64,000 bases of DNA from Diplolepis rosae (taxonomy: Eukaryota; Arthropoda; Insecta; Hymenoptera; Diplolepididae): contig JAPYXD010000752.1 of the NCBI GenBank assembly GCA_030998225.1, forward strand, positions 18,368,501-18,432,500. Reading direction: 5' to 3'. The translations under genes and the position numbers were made by a program. This document shows, in pieces, positions 45,501 to 57,090 of the stretch. Position 1 is the stretch's first letter, and each line of letters begins with the position of its first letter. The notes under the pieces are model-generated. The model searched no databases and had not been told where the DNA came from. It saw nothing but the letters and a program-made list of their open reading frames with translations.

Positions 45501-48297
45501 ATGTCTCATTTGAGAAAAATATTGAATGTGAAATTGAAAGGAAGTCGAGGAAAAAGAAGCGAATGAAAGGTATTAGGTTACAAACTTTTGAAAATGTATC
45601 CGCTATTTTTTTATATTTCTAATTCAATTCACTTTCTATCCCTCAGTCCAACTGTTTTCACACAAAAATAGAGTCTCTTTTTTTCCCTATGTCTATTCTT
45701 AATTTTAAAATTATTAATTGTTAATATTTCGTTAAAACTTTGTAAAATGTTGAAGAACATGAAAACAGTCGTCTGCGCCCTCCATTCTTTAGTATTTGAA
45801 ACAATTTAATTCCTGATATAATCTAGATTTCAGCGGAGTGTTAAAATTAGTTTACTAGATATCTTTTTAATTTTAACATTAAAAACTTTAATGAAAGTGA
45901 ATGCAAGGAATGTAAAACATTGCACAATTATAAATACAAAATAATTTTGAACTCGAGTACGATGACGACATAAACTCTCGTTAACTCAAAATGCCTTGAG
46001 GACTCCAATATTTTTCGTTGATAACGTCTGAAACAAATTCCACGTTTGTGCTCCATCGAACTTACCGTCGAGTAATTTTACGTTCTCCAATTGAAATCCT
46101 GTATCTAGTGTGAAGAGTGAGGATGGAGAGCGCGGGTGATAGTCGACACGAACTCTTCACACTAGATACAGGATTTCAATTGGAGAACGTAAAATTTTAC
46201 GAAATAATAATATTCAAAATATGATTCTTACATTCCTTTTTTTACCGACTAAATTATTCTTCAATATATATATTTTTTTTTCTTAAAGAAGATTAAAGAA
46301 ACGACCATCTGTATGTTCTTCCTCATTTCGCGAAAATTCATCGAAACAATCATTCAACCCTTAAATACCCTTAAAGGAATCTATTAGCATAGGAAGTTAT
46401 ATTCTCAGGAGAAATTGAGTTCGAAACCGGAAATTATTATTATTTTTTTAACTACACTCATCCAGTTAAATGTCATATTTGAATGTTTACAACCTTAGTT
46501 ACGGTTTTAAACGTTTTTGTCCACCATAAATGAGTTCGAATATTTGTAGCAGACTTCACCTCAAGGGACTTGAGATTGCATTGTTCGACTATACTACCAA
46601 GTCAACTTTTACTACAAAACCTTATAATTTTTTAGGTGATGATCCTCAAGACATTGGAGACAAAAATACAGCGAGAAAGAAGAAAAGATCTAGTAAGAGA
46701 AATGCCATTACAACTACTATATAAAAGAAAGTATCATAATTTTAACAAAATATGGTCCATTTTCACATAATGAAAGTTATTAAGTCTGTTATTTATATCT
46801 CAGATCTATTTTTCTTCTAATTTTTAAAGAAAAAAGCTAATAACTTATGAGTTCATTTGGAAAATAAATATTGAAAAAAAAACTACAATTTCGAAGAAGC
46901 TTTACTCAATTTGACCCCTAAATTTGATCATCGACGATACCTTCTGTACAAATATTTTAAATAATTGTGTGCCCACTATAACGAATTAAAATATGAACTT
47001 ATGTTATTTTTCTTCTCCCTTAATTAATATAATACTATTAATGGAAAAAGCTTGGGCTATTTCTTTTCTAATATTGTTATTTTTTCTGAAAAATGCTTTT
47101 TCACAAGATATTTCCATTCATCCTAAATCATTACTTGAATGTATAATACAAATATTTCTAGGACAGTTGAGATCTTAAACTTTGTGAAAGTGGACTGTAT
47201 AGTTATTTGAGAATATATGCAGTGGACACAAAAGTTTTGTGCTCACTTATTTTTAGTACCTATACATAAAGAAAATTATAGGACGATTGAAAGTAAAAAA
47301 AGAGGTTCCCAAATTTCTTGTATTTTAATAATACCGTTTTATGAAAAAGGATTATTTAAAAATGCAATAAATATATATATATATATATATTTTTAGCGTC
47401 TCCGTATGGTCCTGTGAAACGAATAAGATGGAAACAAGAAGAGGTAGACGTAATTCTAATGTCATTTGGAGATTGGATTAAAAAGAAAACCCTACCAAGA
47501 ACAAAAGATATCCAGAAAACTATTAGAGATCATCCAGTTCTTCGAAACAGGACTGTAGAAAAGGTTAAAAGTTGGATAAATAATCAACAAAGAAAATACC
47601 GACAAGGAGGCAGGTACTTGTGATTCAATTTCTGTTATTTTTTTATTCTCTTTTCGGATAATGTTTCAGTTATTTTTGTAGAGAACAAATTATTAATTTG
47701 AATTTGGACGTTAGATCTTTTATACAACGCTCTTAAAGTATAATCCGAATATATAATAAATATAGACTAACTAGAATTTTCTTTTCCATAGGGAATAATA
47801 TGAAACTTAGGAATCGTCATACTTCAATTCTGGCTATTCAAAAAAATGATTTGGAGAAAAAGATACTTTCTGGGTCACAGAAAGGCTTGACTGTACGCAA
47901 CTTCAATTATAAGGGTCGTGGTGTCGTCACAACGCGGGAATTTTTGAAGAATGAATTTGTAGTAGAATATGCTGGCGAATTACTTGATGGGAAAACAGCT
48001 GCGATACGTGAAGCAACATATGAGCAGGATGAAACCATTGGATGCTACATGTTTTACTTCAAGTATAACAATAAACAATATTGCGTTGATGCTTCAGCAG
48101 AAACAGACAAAATAGGGCGCCTAATCAATCACTCTCGAAACGAGTGTTCATTAGTTCCTCGAGTAGTAGTAGTTCAGTTTATCCCTCGTATAATCTTTTT
48201 TGCTAAACAACGTATACCATGCGGTGTAGAAATAATGTTTGACTATGGCGACAGACGACAATCTTCTGTACAGCGTCACCCATGGTTAAACTCCTAA
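39508..48297 (+). CDS. Tyrosine recombinase - SANT - SET (KMT5A-like) fusion gene, seven exons
   Basis: Exons: 39508-39649, 41387-44884, 44954-45028, 45501-45569, 46636-46692, 47397-47609 (or 47613) and 47792 (or 47775)-48297. The first five introns are all phase 1 with standard GT-AG ends, and the spliced length is divisible by three (about 1520 codons). Exon 1 (M-W-A-L-L-T-F...) resembles the small beta-rich N-terminal module of BEN-type proteins. Exon 2 holds an acidic disordered region, two zinc fingers and the recombinase. Exons 3-5 are a basic linker (R-K-S-R-K-K-K-R-M-K and A-R-K-K-K-R-S, likely nuclear localisation). Exon 6 is SANT-like and exon 7 is SET. No internal stop. The repeat arrays on both sides suggest a mobile element. 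I recall similar recombinase genes near KMT5A-like ORFs in fish and marine invertebrate genomes, but cannot verify it here. Confidence 0.8.
40472..41338. mobile_element. Long-TIR MITE (867 bp) in intron 1
   Basis: CACTACCCTGCAAAAGTTTG (40472) pairs with the reverse complement ending CAGGGTAGTG (41338), flanked by TA. The arms run about 345 bp with scattered mismatches (40472-40817 against about 40997-41338). TA flanks and CACTACCCTGCAAAAG ends fit the Tc1 group. No transposase. It lies wholly inside intron 1 of the recombinase-SET gene, ending 48 bases before the exon 2 acceptor. Confidence 0.8.
41387..44884 (+). CDS. Exon 2: disordered region, zinc fingers and tyrosine recombinase catalytic domain
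   Basis: 41387-43170 encodes a Ser/Glu/Asp/Asn-rich, probably disordered region. 43204-43275 encodes a C2H2 finger (C-F-Y-C ... H-L-E-S-V-H). 43453-43518 encodes a second C-x2-C ... H-x4-C finger. The recombinase core follows: box I R-R-R-A-G-E-M (44254-44274) supplies the first Arg. R-G-K-L-G-R-I-V-P-V-L carries the beta-strand Lys (about 44400). T-K-L-R-K-H-V-A-T (about 44629) gives the second Arg with Thr in the usual first His position. F-M-G-H-D (His 44716-44718) is followed by K-K-I-Y with the candidate nucleophile Tyr at 44743-44745. Such enzymes cut and join DNA through a 3'-phosphotyrosine. The exon reads through to TAA at 44943 if the donor at 44885 (GTGAAT) is not used, giving an alternative recombinase-only product. 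Confidence 0.85.
46075..46197. repeat. Near-perfect inverted repeat (about 43-bp arms) in intron 4
   Basis: AATTTTACGTTCTCCAATTG... ending GTGAAGAGT (46075-46119) is matched by ACTCTTCAC...CAATTGGAGAACGTAAAATT (about 46152-46197) around a 33-base loop. The RNA would form a long hairpin in the intron. It may be a tiny MITE. Confidence 0.75.
47397..47613 (+). CDS. Exon 6: SANT/Myb-like domain
   Basis: About 70 residues with spaced aromatics W-K-Q-E-E-V-D-V-I-L, F-G-D-W-I-K-K, L-R-N-R-T-V-E-K-V-K-S-W-I-N-N-Q-Q-R-K-Y: three predicted helices as in Myb/SANT DNA- or histone-binding domains. The acceptor is a long (AT)n-TTTTTAG at 47391-47396. The donor is uncertain: GGAG|GCAGGT at 47610 (GC-AG type) fits the strong acceptor at 47791, while CAG|GTACTT at 47614 fits a weaker acceptor at 47774. 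Both keep the frame open into the SET exon. Confidence 0.6.
47792..48297 (+). CDS. Exon 7: SET domain, KMT5A (PR-Set7)-like histone lysine methyltransferase
   Basis: About 165 residues forming a complete SET domain followed by stop. Motifs: K-G-R-G-V-V, V-V-E-Y-A-G-E-L-L, G-C-Y-M-F-Y-F, Y-C-V-D-A-S, R-L-I-N-H-S (cofactor-binding Asn-His), and F-D-Y-G-D-R near the end (catalytic Tyr), closing with H-P-W-L. The order and the H-P-W-L ending are those of KMT5A/SET8, which monomethylates H4K20, and there is no post-SET cysteine cluster, also as in KMT5A. Key residues look intact, so activity is plausible. The region between I-N-H-S and F-D-Y-G is atypical (a run of V and I). The substrate cannot be inferred from sequence. 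Confidence 0.88.
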
Positions 48298-49129
48298 CTA
48301 AACAGAAAAATGGTTTAAGTAAATACTTTAAGACCATGTATTAACCGAAACAGCTGAATAACTCAGTGAACTCAGTTTCTTCGAGAATTCCCGCGCAATA
48401 ATAAATTTTTTAAGCTGAAACATTAAGACATAATGAAAGATATATAAGTGGATGGGTGTAAACTTTGATAAGTTTTTAACAATTCACAAAGTTTTAATGT
48501 CAGTAAAACAGACAATAAGTTTATTGATTGTTCAGAACATATTGAAGCCTACAGCCATCCGCTGATATGTCCTTTATTAGGTCCTAAAGTTTTAGCTGAA
48601 AAAATTCATCACTGTGGATAAATAGTAAAGGAAACTCATTTTATTGAGTTAATCGGGTGTTCTAGTTGATCCATGGCCTTAACTGATAATGATCATTTCT
48701 CTTGTCAGGACTTTAGAAATTAATGGAAAAACTTGCTGAGCGCAGCGTTAGAGTAATTTTAACTAAGAAATATATATTAAATACGTAATCTGACCATCTT
48801 TCGCAAATTTTCTCGCACATCACACTTGGGAAGTTTCTGCACACCTCCGCAATATGTATTGTTACTTTCTCAACTTTTCGTGAAGTGAACGCACGAAATG
48901 AAAATTTTGTTTTATTAGTTACAACAAAAGCTTGGCTGTCTTTTAGAAACGATTTGTAATGTTGAACCACCTAATTGACACTTAGCAAATTAATCTACTT
49001 TTCTTTTGTTTTGTTATTTGGAATAAAGGATATTCTATCTCAAAAATATTTTCCGCTCAATAATTTTACCTTAAACTTATGTTTCCTTATGTTCTCCTGA
49101 AGCACCTATAGACTCTTATCGTATTTAAT
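48298..49129. other. Probable 3' UTR and spacer of the recombinase-SET gene
   Basis: AT-rich. The first AATAAA-type signal after the stop is AATAATAAATTTT (about 48397), and AATAAAGG occurs at about 49022. A minus-strand ORF (48970-48713) has no recognisable features. The right repeat array begins close to 49130. Confidence 0.4.
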
Positions 49130-52100
49130 CCCTTCTGCCAGTCTACTAAAGAACAGTAGCACAAGAGATATGGACTTGTAAAAGGACGTAGCGGTTACTA
49201 CAGGGAACTAGTTTCAAACGCAACGTGTACTTCCGGGCCCGTGACGTTACTTATACTGTATGTACTACAGGGACCTTACAAATTGTATCTAAATAATTCT
49301 ATAAAATAAGATACAGCAAAATCATTATCAGTACAAGGCCACCTGCGACGCAATGCTACATAGAAAATTTATTCACGATTAGATTAAGTCGTGTAAAGTA
49401 AAAAAGTAATTCCTGTCTTATTTCAATCACCCTTACGGGAAAATATCAACAACATAAGAACAAATAGGAAAAACATGTGCTGGAATATGTGAATAACTAG
49501 TAGAAATAATTTCTATAAATTCAAACTAATCTTTAGAGTAAAGGATGGATACGAAGTTCTGTGTAAAACCAGCATTAACTTTGAAGTAAGGACAATAAAA
49601 GGTAACAGTACCACAAAAGATATTACCGTATATTTATTTATTGAGGGATGCAGCATTTACTACACGGTACTAGTTTCAAGCGCAACGTAATTGGACTAAG
49701 ACAGAATTGTACAATATTCCATTGACCTGTCTCACTTCTTTCCGTCATGACAGAAATTTCAAATTAAATAAAAGTCTGCAACAAAATTGTTTACCATCTC
49801 ACTCTCTAGATTTTAAAACTCTTAACATCTTTGCAAAATGTATAGGTAAAGGTTTTTAAACTCTTCTTATTAACACTACTTGTATTGTCAAAGTTCTTTA
49901 TAGTTGACCGGAAAGAAAAGCTTGAATTTAAATTCGGGTTCTTTCTTTTTATATACATATTTGTATAGGTTCTTAGTAGTCATTGAAATGGCTGAAATGA
50001 TTTTACAAGCTATTCTTAAAGCGATAGAAATTTTAAGACGTATTACTACTTACTTATTTCAAAAATTAAAAAAAAGATCATATCAAGTCAAATCACCCAT
50101 TTTAGCCTACTTTAGATGGTCAGATAATGGATATATGTGCATGAAATGTGATCAAGTATTTGAGGATTTGTTAGATGATATAAAACATAAGATACAAGAT
50201 CTGACATATGCCATCTTCAAAATTGTTATTTTTTACCAAAGTAGGCCATGATCAGTGACATGATTGTTATTAATATTGATAAAATATCAAGGCTGCCAAA
50301 ATAGGATTTCCTATAGGTGACATTGTACTTGGCAAGGTTCAGCTGTGTTGCAACTTACCTAGTTTTAGGTATACACTTTGAACGTCCCTGCAGTACACAC
50401 AGCATAAATAAAATCACGGTCCCGGAATTATACGTTGCGCTAGAAACTAGTACCCTGTCGTAACCGCTGCATCCTTTTACAAATAAATATGCGGTGATAT
50501 CTTTTGTGATACTGTTACCCTTCATTTATCTTACTTCATAGATAATGGTGTTTTTTCGCAAAAATTCCTATTCACCGTTTAATCCAAAGATTAGATTAAA
50601 ATTATTGAAAATATTTTTGCTAATTATTCACATATTCTAGAAAATGTTTCCCTATTTGTTGTTATGTTGCTGATATTTTTGCCTGACATTGATTGAAATA
50701 AGACAGAAATTACTATTTTTCATTAACCTGTTACACTTCTTCCCGTTATAAAAGAAATTTTGAATGAATTTAATGTCTGCCACGAATTTTTTTACAATCT
50801 TACTATCTATATTTAAAAATTTTCATAACTGCATAAAGTATAGGTAAAATTATCAAAGTTCTACTCAGTTGACGGGAGCGTAAAACTCCAATTCAAATTT
50901 TAGTTCTTTCTTCTTATATACATATTTGTGTAAGTTCTTAGTAGTCATCGAAATGGCTCAAATGACATTACAGGCTTTTCTTAAAGCGATAGGACTTTTT
51001 AGACGCATTACTACTTACTCATTTTAAAATTTAAATAGAATCAGATTAATTCAAATCATTCATTGTAGCCTACTTTAGGTGGACGGATAATGGATATATG
51101 TGCGTAAAATGTGATCCAGTACTTAGGACTGGAAAGATAATATAAACCCTAAGATACGTGATCTAACATATGCCAATTTCAAATTTGTTCTTTTTTTCTA
51201 AGTAAGCCATAATCACTAAAATGATTGTTATTAGTATTGATGAAATATCAAAGCTGCCATAATAGGACTTCATCACAGGTGACATTGTACTGGGCATGGT
51301 GCTGCTGTGTTGTAATTTACACAGTTTAAGAAATGTACTTTAAAGGTCCCTGAAGTACATGAAGCATAAATAAGATCACGGTCTCGGAATTACACGTAGG
51401 GCTAGAAACTAGTACCCTGTAGTAACCGCTGCATCCTTTTACAAATAAATATGCGGTAATATTTTTTGTGCTACTGTTACCCTTCATTTATCTTACTTCA
51501 GAGATAGTGGTGGTTTTTCGCATATCTCCCTATATTCCGTTCACTCCAAAGATTAGATTGAAATTTTTAAAAACATTTTTGCTAGTTATCCACATATTTA
51601 AGAAATTGTTTCCCTATTTATTGTTATGTTGCTAATATTTTTGCTTGATATTGATTGAAATAAGACAGAGATTACTGTTTTTTATTAACCTGTTACACTT
51701 CTTCCCGTTATAAAAGAAATTTTGAATGAATTTAATGTCTGCCACGAATTTTTTTACAATCTTACTATCTATATTTAAAAATTTTCATAACTGCATAAAG
51801 TATAGGTAAAATTGTCAAAGTTCTACTTAGTTGACGGGAGCGTAAAACTCCAATTCAAATTTTAGTTCTTTCTTCTTATATACATATTTGTGTAAGTTCT
51901 TAGTAGTCATCGAAATGGCTCAAATGATCTTACAGGCTTTTCTTAAAGCGATAGGACTTTTGAGACGCATTACTACTTACTTATTTTGAAATTTAAATAG
52001 GATCAGATCAAGCCGTATCATTTATTGTAGCCCACTTCAGATGGACGGATAATGGATATATATGCGTAAAATGTGATCCAGTACTTAGAAATAGAAAGAT

Positions 52101-55100
52101 GAATTAAACGCAAAGATACGAGCTTCAACATATACCATCTTCAAATCTGTTTTTTTTTTCCTAAGTAAGCCATAATCAGTCATATGATTGTTATTAATAT
52201 TGATGAAATATCATGGTTGCTATAATAGGACTTCATCACAGGTGACATTGTACTGGGCAAGGTGCTGATGTGTTGTAATTTACACAGTTTAAGAAATGTA
52301 CTTTGAAGGTCCCTGTAGTACACAAAGCATAAATAAAATCACGGTCCCGGAATTATACGTTGCGCTAGAAACTAGTACCCTGTCGTAACCGCTGCATCCT
52401 TTTACAAATAAATATGCGGTGATATCTTTTGTGATACTGTTACCCTTCATTTATCTTACTTCATAGATAATGGGTTTTCGCAAATCTTCCTATTATCCGT
52501 TCAATCCAAAGATTAGATTAAATTATTGAAAACATTTTGGCTATTTATTCACATATTCCAGAAATTGTTTCCCTATTTATTGTTATGTTTCTGATATTTT
52601 TGCCTGACATTGATTGAAATAAGACAGAAATTACTATTTTTCATTAACCTGTTACACTTCTTCCCGTTATAAAAGAAATTTTGAATGAATTTAATGTCTG
52701 CCACGAATTTTTTTACAATCTTACTATCTATATTTAAAAATTTTCATAACTGCATAAAGTATAGGTAAAATTATCAAAGTTCTACTCAGTTGACGGGAGC
52801 GTAAAACTCCAATTCAAATTTTAGTTCTTTCTTCTTATATACATATTTGTGTAAGTTCTTAGTAGTCATCGAAATGGCTCAAATGACATTACAGGCTTTT
52901 CTTAAAGCGATAGGACTTTTGAGACGCATTACTACTTACTCATTTTAAATTTCAAATAGAATCAGATTAATTCAAATCATTCATTGTAGCCTACTTTAGG
53001 TGGACGGATAATGGATATATGTGCGTAAAATGTGATCCAGTACTTAGGACTGGAAAGATAATATAAACCCTAAGATACGTGATCTAACATATGCCAATTT
53101 CAAATTTGTTCTTTTTTTCTAAGTAAGCCATAATCACTAAAATGATTGTTATTAGTATTGATGAAATATCAAAGCTGCCATAATAGGACTTCATCACAGG
53201 TGACATTGTACTGGGCATGGTGCTGCTGTGTTGTAATTTACACAGTTTAAGAAATGTACTTTAAAGGTCCCTGAAGTACATGAAGCATAAATAAGATCAC
53301 GGTCTCGGAATTACACGTAGGGCTAGAAACTAGTACCCTGTAGTAACCGCTGCATCCTTTTACAAATAAATATGCGGTAATATTTTTTGTGCTACTGTTA
53401 CCCTTCATTTATCTTACTTCAGAGATAGTGGTGGTTTTTCGCATATCTCCCTATATTCCGTTCACTCCAAAGATTAGATTGAAATTTTTAAAAACATTTT
53501 TGCTAGTTATTCACATATTTAAGAAATTGTTTCCCTATTTATTGTTGTGTTGCTGATATTTTTGCCTGACATTGATTGAAATTAGACAGAAATTACTATT
53601 TTTCATTAACCTGTTACACTTCTTCCCGTTATAAAAGAAATTTTGAATGAATTTAATGTCTGCCACGAATTTTTTTACAATCTTACTATCTATATTTAAA
53701 AATTTTCATAACTGCATAAAGTATAGGTAAAATTGTCAAAGTTCTACTTAGTTGACGGGAGCGTAAAACTCCAATTCAAATTTTAGTTCTTTCTTCTTAT
53801 ATACATATTTGTGTAAGTTCTTAGTAGTCATCGAAATGGCTCAAATGATCTTACAGGCTTTTCTTAAAGCGATAGGACTTTTGAGACGCATTACTACTTA
53901 CTTATTTTGAAATTTAAATAGGATCAGATCAAGCCGTATCATTTATTGTAGCCCACTTCAGATGGACGGATAATGGATATATATGCGTAAAATGTGATCC
54001 AGTACTTAGAAATAGAAAGATGAATTAAACGCAAAGATACGAGCTTCAACATATACCATCTTCAAATCTGTTTTTTTTTCCTAAGTAAGCCATAATCAGT
54101 CATATGATTGTTATTAATATTGATGAAATATCATGGTTGCTATAATAGGACTTCATCACAGGTGACATTGTACTGGGCAAGGTGCTGATGTGTTGTAATT
54201 TACACAGTTTAAGAAATGTACTTTGAAGGTCCCTGTAGTACACAAAGCATAAATAAGATCACGGTCCCGGAATTACACGTAGCGCTAGAAACTAGTACCC
54301 TGTCGTAACCGCTGCATCCTTTTACAAATAAATATGCGGTGATATCTTTTGTGATACTGTTACCCTTCATTTATCTTACTTCATAGATAATGGGTTTTCG
54401 CAAATCTTCCTATTATCCGTTCAATCCAAAGATTAGATTAAATTATTGAAAACATTTTGGCTATTTATTCACATATTCTAGAAAATGTTTCCCTATTTAT
54501 TGTTATGTTGCAGATATTTTTGCCTGACATTGATTGAAATAAGACAGAAATTACTATTTTTTATTAACCTGTTACACTTCTTCCCGTTATAAAAGAAATT
54601 TTAAATGAATTTCATGTCTGCCACGAATTTTTTTACAATCTTACTATCTATATTTAAAAATTTTTTTATCTGCAAAAAGTATAGGTAAAATTGTCAAAGT
54701 TCTACTTAGTTGACGGGAGCGTAAAACTCCAATTCAAATTTTAATTCTTTCTTCTTATATACATATTTGTGTAAGTTCTTAGTAGTCATCGAAATGGCTC
54801 AAATGACATTACAGGCTTTTCTTAAAGCGATAGGACTTTTTAGACGCATTACTACTTACTCATTTTAAAATTTAAATAGAATCCGATTAATTCAAATCAT
54901 TCATTGTAGCCTACTTCAGATGGACGGATAATGGATATATGTGCGTAAAATGTGATCCAGTACTTATCACTGGAAAGATAATATAAACCCTAAGATACGA
55001 GATCTAACATATGCCAAATTCAAATTTGTTCTTTTTTCTCTAAGTAAGCCATAATCAGTGATATGATTGTTATTAATATTGATGAAATATCAAGGCTGCC

Positions 55101-55375
55101 ATGATAGGACTTCATCACAGGTGACATTGTACTGCGCAAGGTGCTGCTGTGTTGTAATTTAGACAGTTTAAGAAATGTACTTTGAAGGTCCCTGTAGTAC
55201 ACAAAGCATAAATAAGATCACGGTCCCGGAATTACACGTAGCGCTAGAAACTAGTACCCTGTAGTAACCGCTGCATCCTTTTACAAATAAATATGCGGTA
55301 ATATTTTTTGTGCTACTGTTACCCTTCATTTATCTTACTTCATAGATAATGGTGTATAATGGTGTAATTTGAATA
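49130..55375. repeat. Right flanking repeat array (960-bp monomers, about 1.92-kb higher-order units)
   Basis: TTCATTTATCTTACTTCA recurs at about 50519, 51483, 52446, 53405, 54367 and 55325, a steady 958-964-bp period. Two monomer types alternate (CATAGATAATGG and CAGAGATAGTGG), so 51045-52960 and 52963-54880 form near-identical units of about 1918 bp. 49440-49855 repeats 37858-38262 directly. Each monomer carries GTCCCTGTAGTACA and GTCCCGGAATTACA about 35 bases apart, then CTAGTACCCTGTAGTAACCG. The array ends abruptly at about 55370 in ATAATGGTGTATAATGGTG. No coding capacity. Confidence 0.88.
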
Positions 55376-57090
55376 AACCATAAATAAAATTAAATAATAA
55401 TAAAGAAAAAGAAAATATCATCATTTTTAACAATAAAACTATTTTGCTTCTGCTATATCTATTCCTTGGTTGTATTTGTATTTATTATTGGATAGTTTTG
55501 AAATTGTAAGTTATACCAAAAATCGTTATGACCGATTATATCCTATTGATTAGTTTCTAACTGTAATTTTCATGATTCGAGATTTGGGCTTATTGGCATG
55601 TGATAGCTGGCCCCTTACACACCTGTGCACACACAGACACACATATGTGCATACACACGCATGTGGAGACCCAAAATTATGCGGCTTAAAATCGATTGAG
55701 ACACATGATTGAGGGTGTACAGGGTTTTAATCAATAGGTATTTTAAAATTGCAAAATGAATTCTATCAATTTCGACACAGGACCACCCGAATTTGGTTGC
55801 TGTGTTGATATAGCTGTATTAGGGTAGCATAAAGATTGAGGAGCATTCATGCTGTTACATCTCCCGGAAGCTTTCATCGTAGTGGTTAAAAAGCCATGGC
55901 TTGTGTTTGTAAGTGTTCGTTAAGTATGTCGAAATTGTATATGCATTTATGACGTTGCATAGATACACACAATGCATTCACAATTTTATCGACATTATTT
56001 CTTGATCAAAAGAAAGAACATCAAACTTGTGTCTCTCATTAGTTAATATAATTGAACATTGCTAGAAACTCTTGAAAACTTCTAAATTTCTATTTTACAA
56101 AGCTAACACAATTTGATGTTATTCATGATGTTTTGATTATAGGTATTTAAAATTGCAAATTGCCCTGAATCTTTTGGAATTTTCTTAATCTTATGAAGCT
56201 GTAAAATAGTCTTTATAAAATTTTTCTTAAAATTATAGTTCTGCTAAAAAAATTTTCTTTTACATGTCACTGCATAAAACTTCAGTTGACCAAAATGTTA
56301 ACTTAGTTCTGTGTAATTAAAATTAAAAAATTTTCTTAAAAGTATTGATATTTTACAAAATTCTACCCTATTTTTAACTTATAGTCTGATTATAATCCAA
56401 ATTCTGGGAATCCATTTTGTAGTTATTTTAGTGATTTCCATTTGTTGCTTATTTCTAGGTTAATTTGGCTGGCACGAGCTCATTTATTGGCCAAATCGGG
56501 CAATTTATAATTGAAAATTCGTGGTTAAGTTTTGTTGTTACCCGATTTTACCAATAACGGCATGCTCGTAAATATTTTTCTTAGACAAAATTTGGCCTTA
56601 TCCCATTAAATAGTTAATTAATCAATTACTCGAAATATCGCTGCATTTAATTCTAGTATTCTGTTATCAATGGAGATATGTGCCCTTATAATTCGGAGAA
56701 ACCCTTAGTTATGTGGCTCAATTCTGATTAATTTACATAATTAAAGGTTTATGGATATATAGCAATGCACATATTTTATTCTTCGCGGATATTATTCAAT
56801 TAATGTTAATGGAATCTCCCGAATTTGATTGTTCGTTAAAAATTTTCTGACCGGATAGCATACCGTATGTGGGGTTCGCTGTTCTGCATACCTATATGTA
56901 TCACACTTGTGCCTCTATGATGGTGGCATATCCAATAATACTTGTATTTTAGGTGGCCATTGTTGCGTGGCTGCCATTGAGTTTTTGATAATGATAACCA
57001 TCTTGTCGGTGCATCCATTGGTATAAGGCCCGCTGCCATGTGGGTTTTTGGCAAGTCTAATAAAGAACTTGTAATAGGCATTCATATAGG
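55376..57090. other. AT-rich spacer, small dinucleotide repeat
   Basis: No gene recognised. A CA/CACA-rich microsatellite lies at about 55618-55662 (GTGCACACACAGACACACAT). ORFs here have no family resemblance. Confidence 0.45.

Noticed and set aside
4777..48297. SETMAR-like fusion of SET and mariner transposase
   Set aside because: The mariner copies are tens of kilobases from the SET exon, on different transcription units and broken. The SET exon is joined by in-phase introns to a tyrosine recombinase instead.
47792..48297. SET exon as the host KMT5A gene
   Set aside because: It is spliced in frame to recombinase and SANT exons, lies between repeat arrays, and lacks the normal host N-terminal exons. 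A retained host gene would not be expected in this context.
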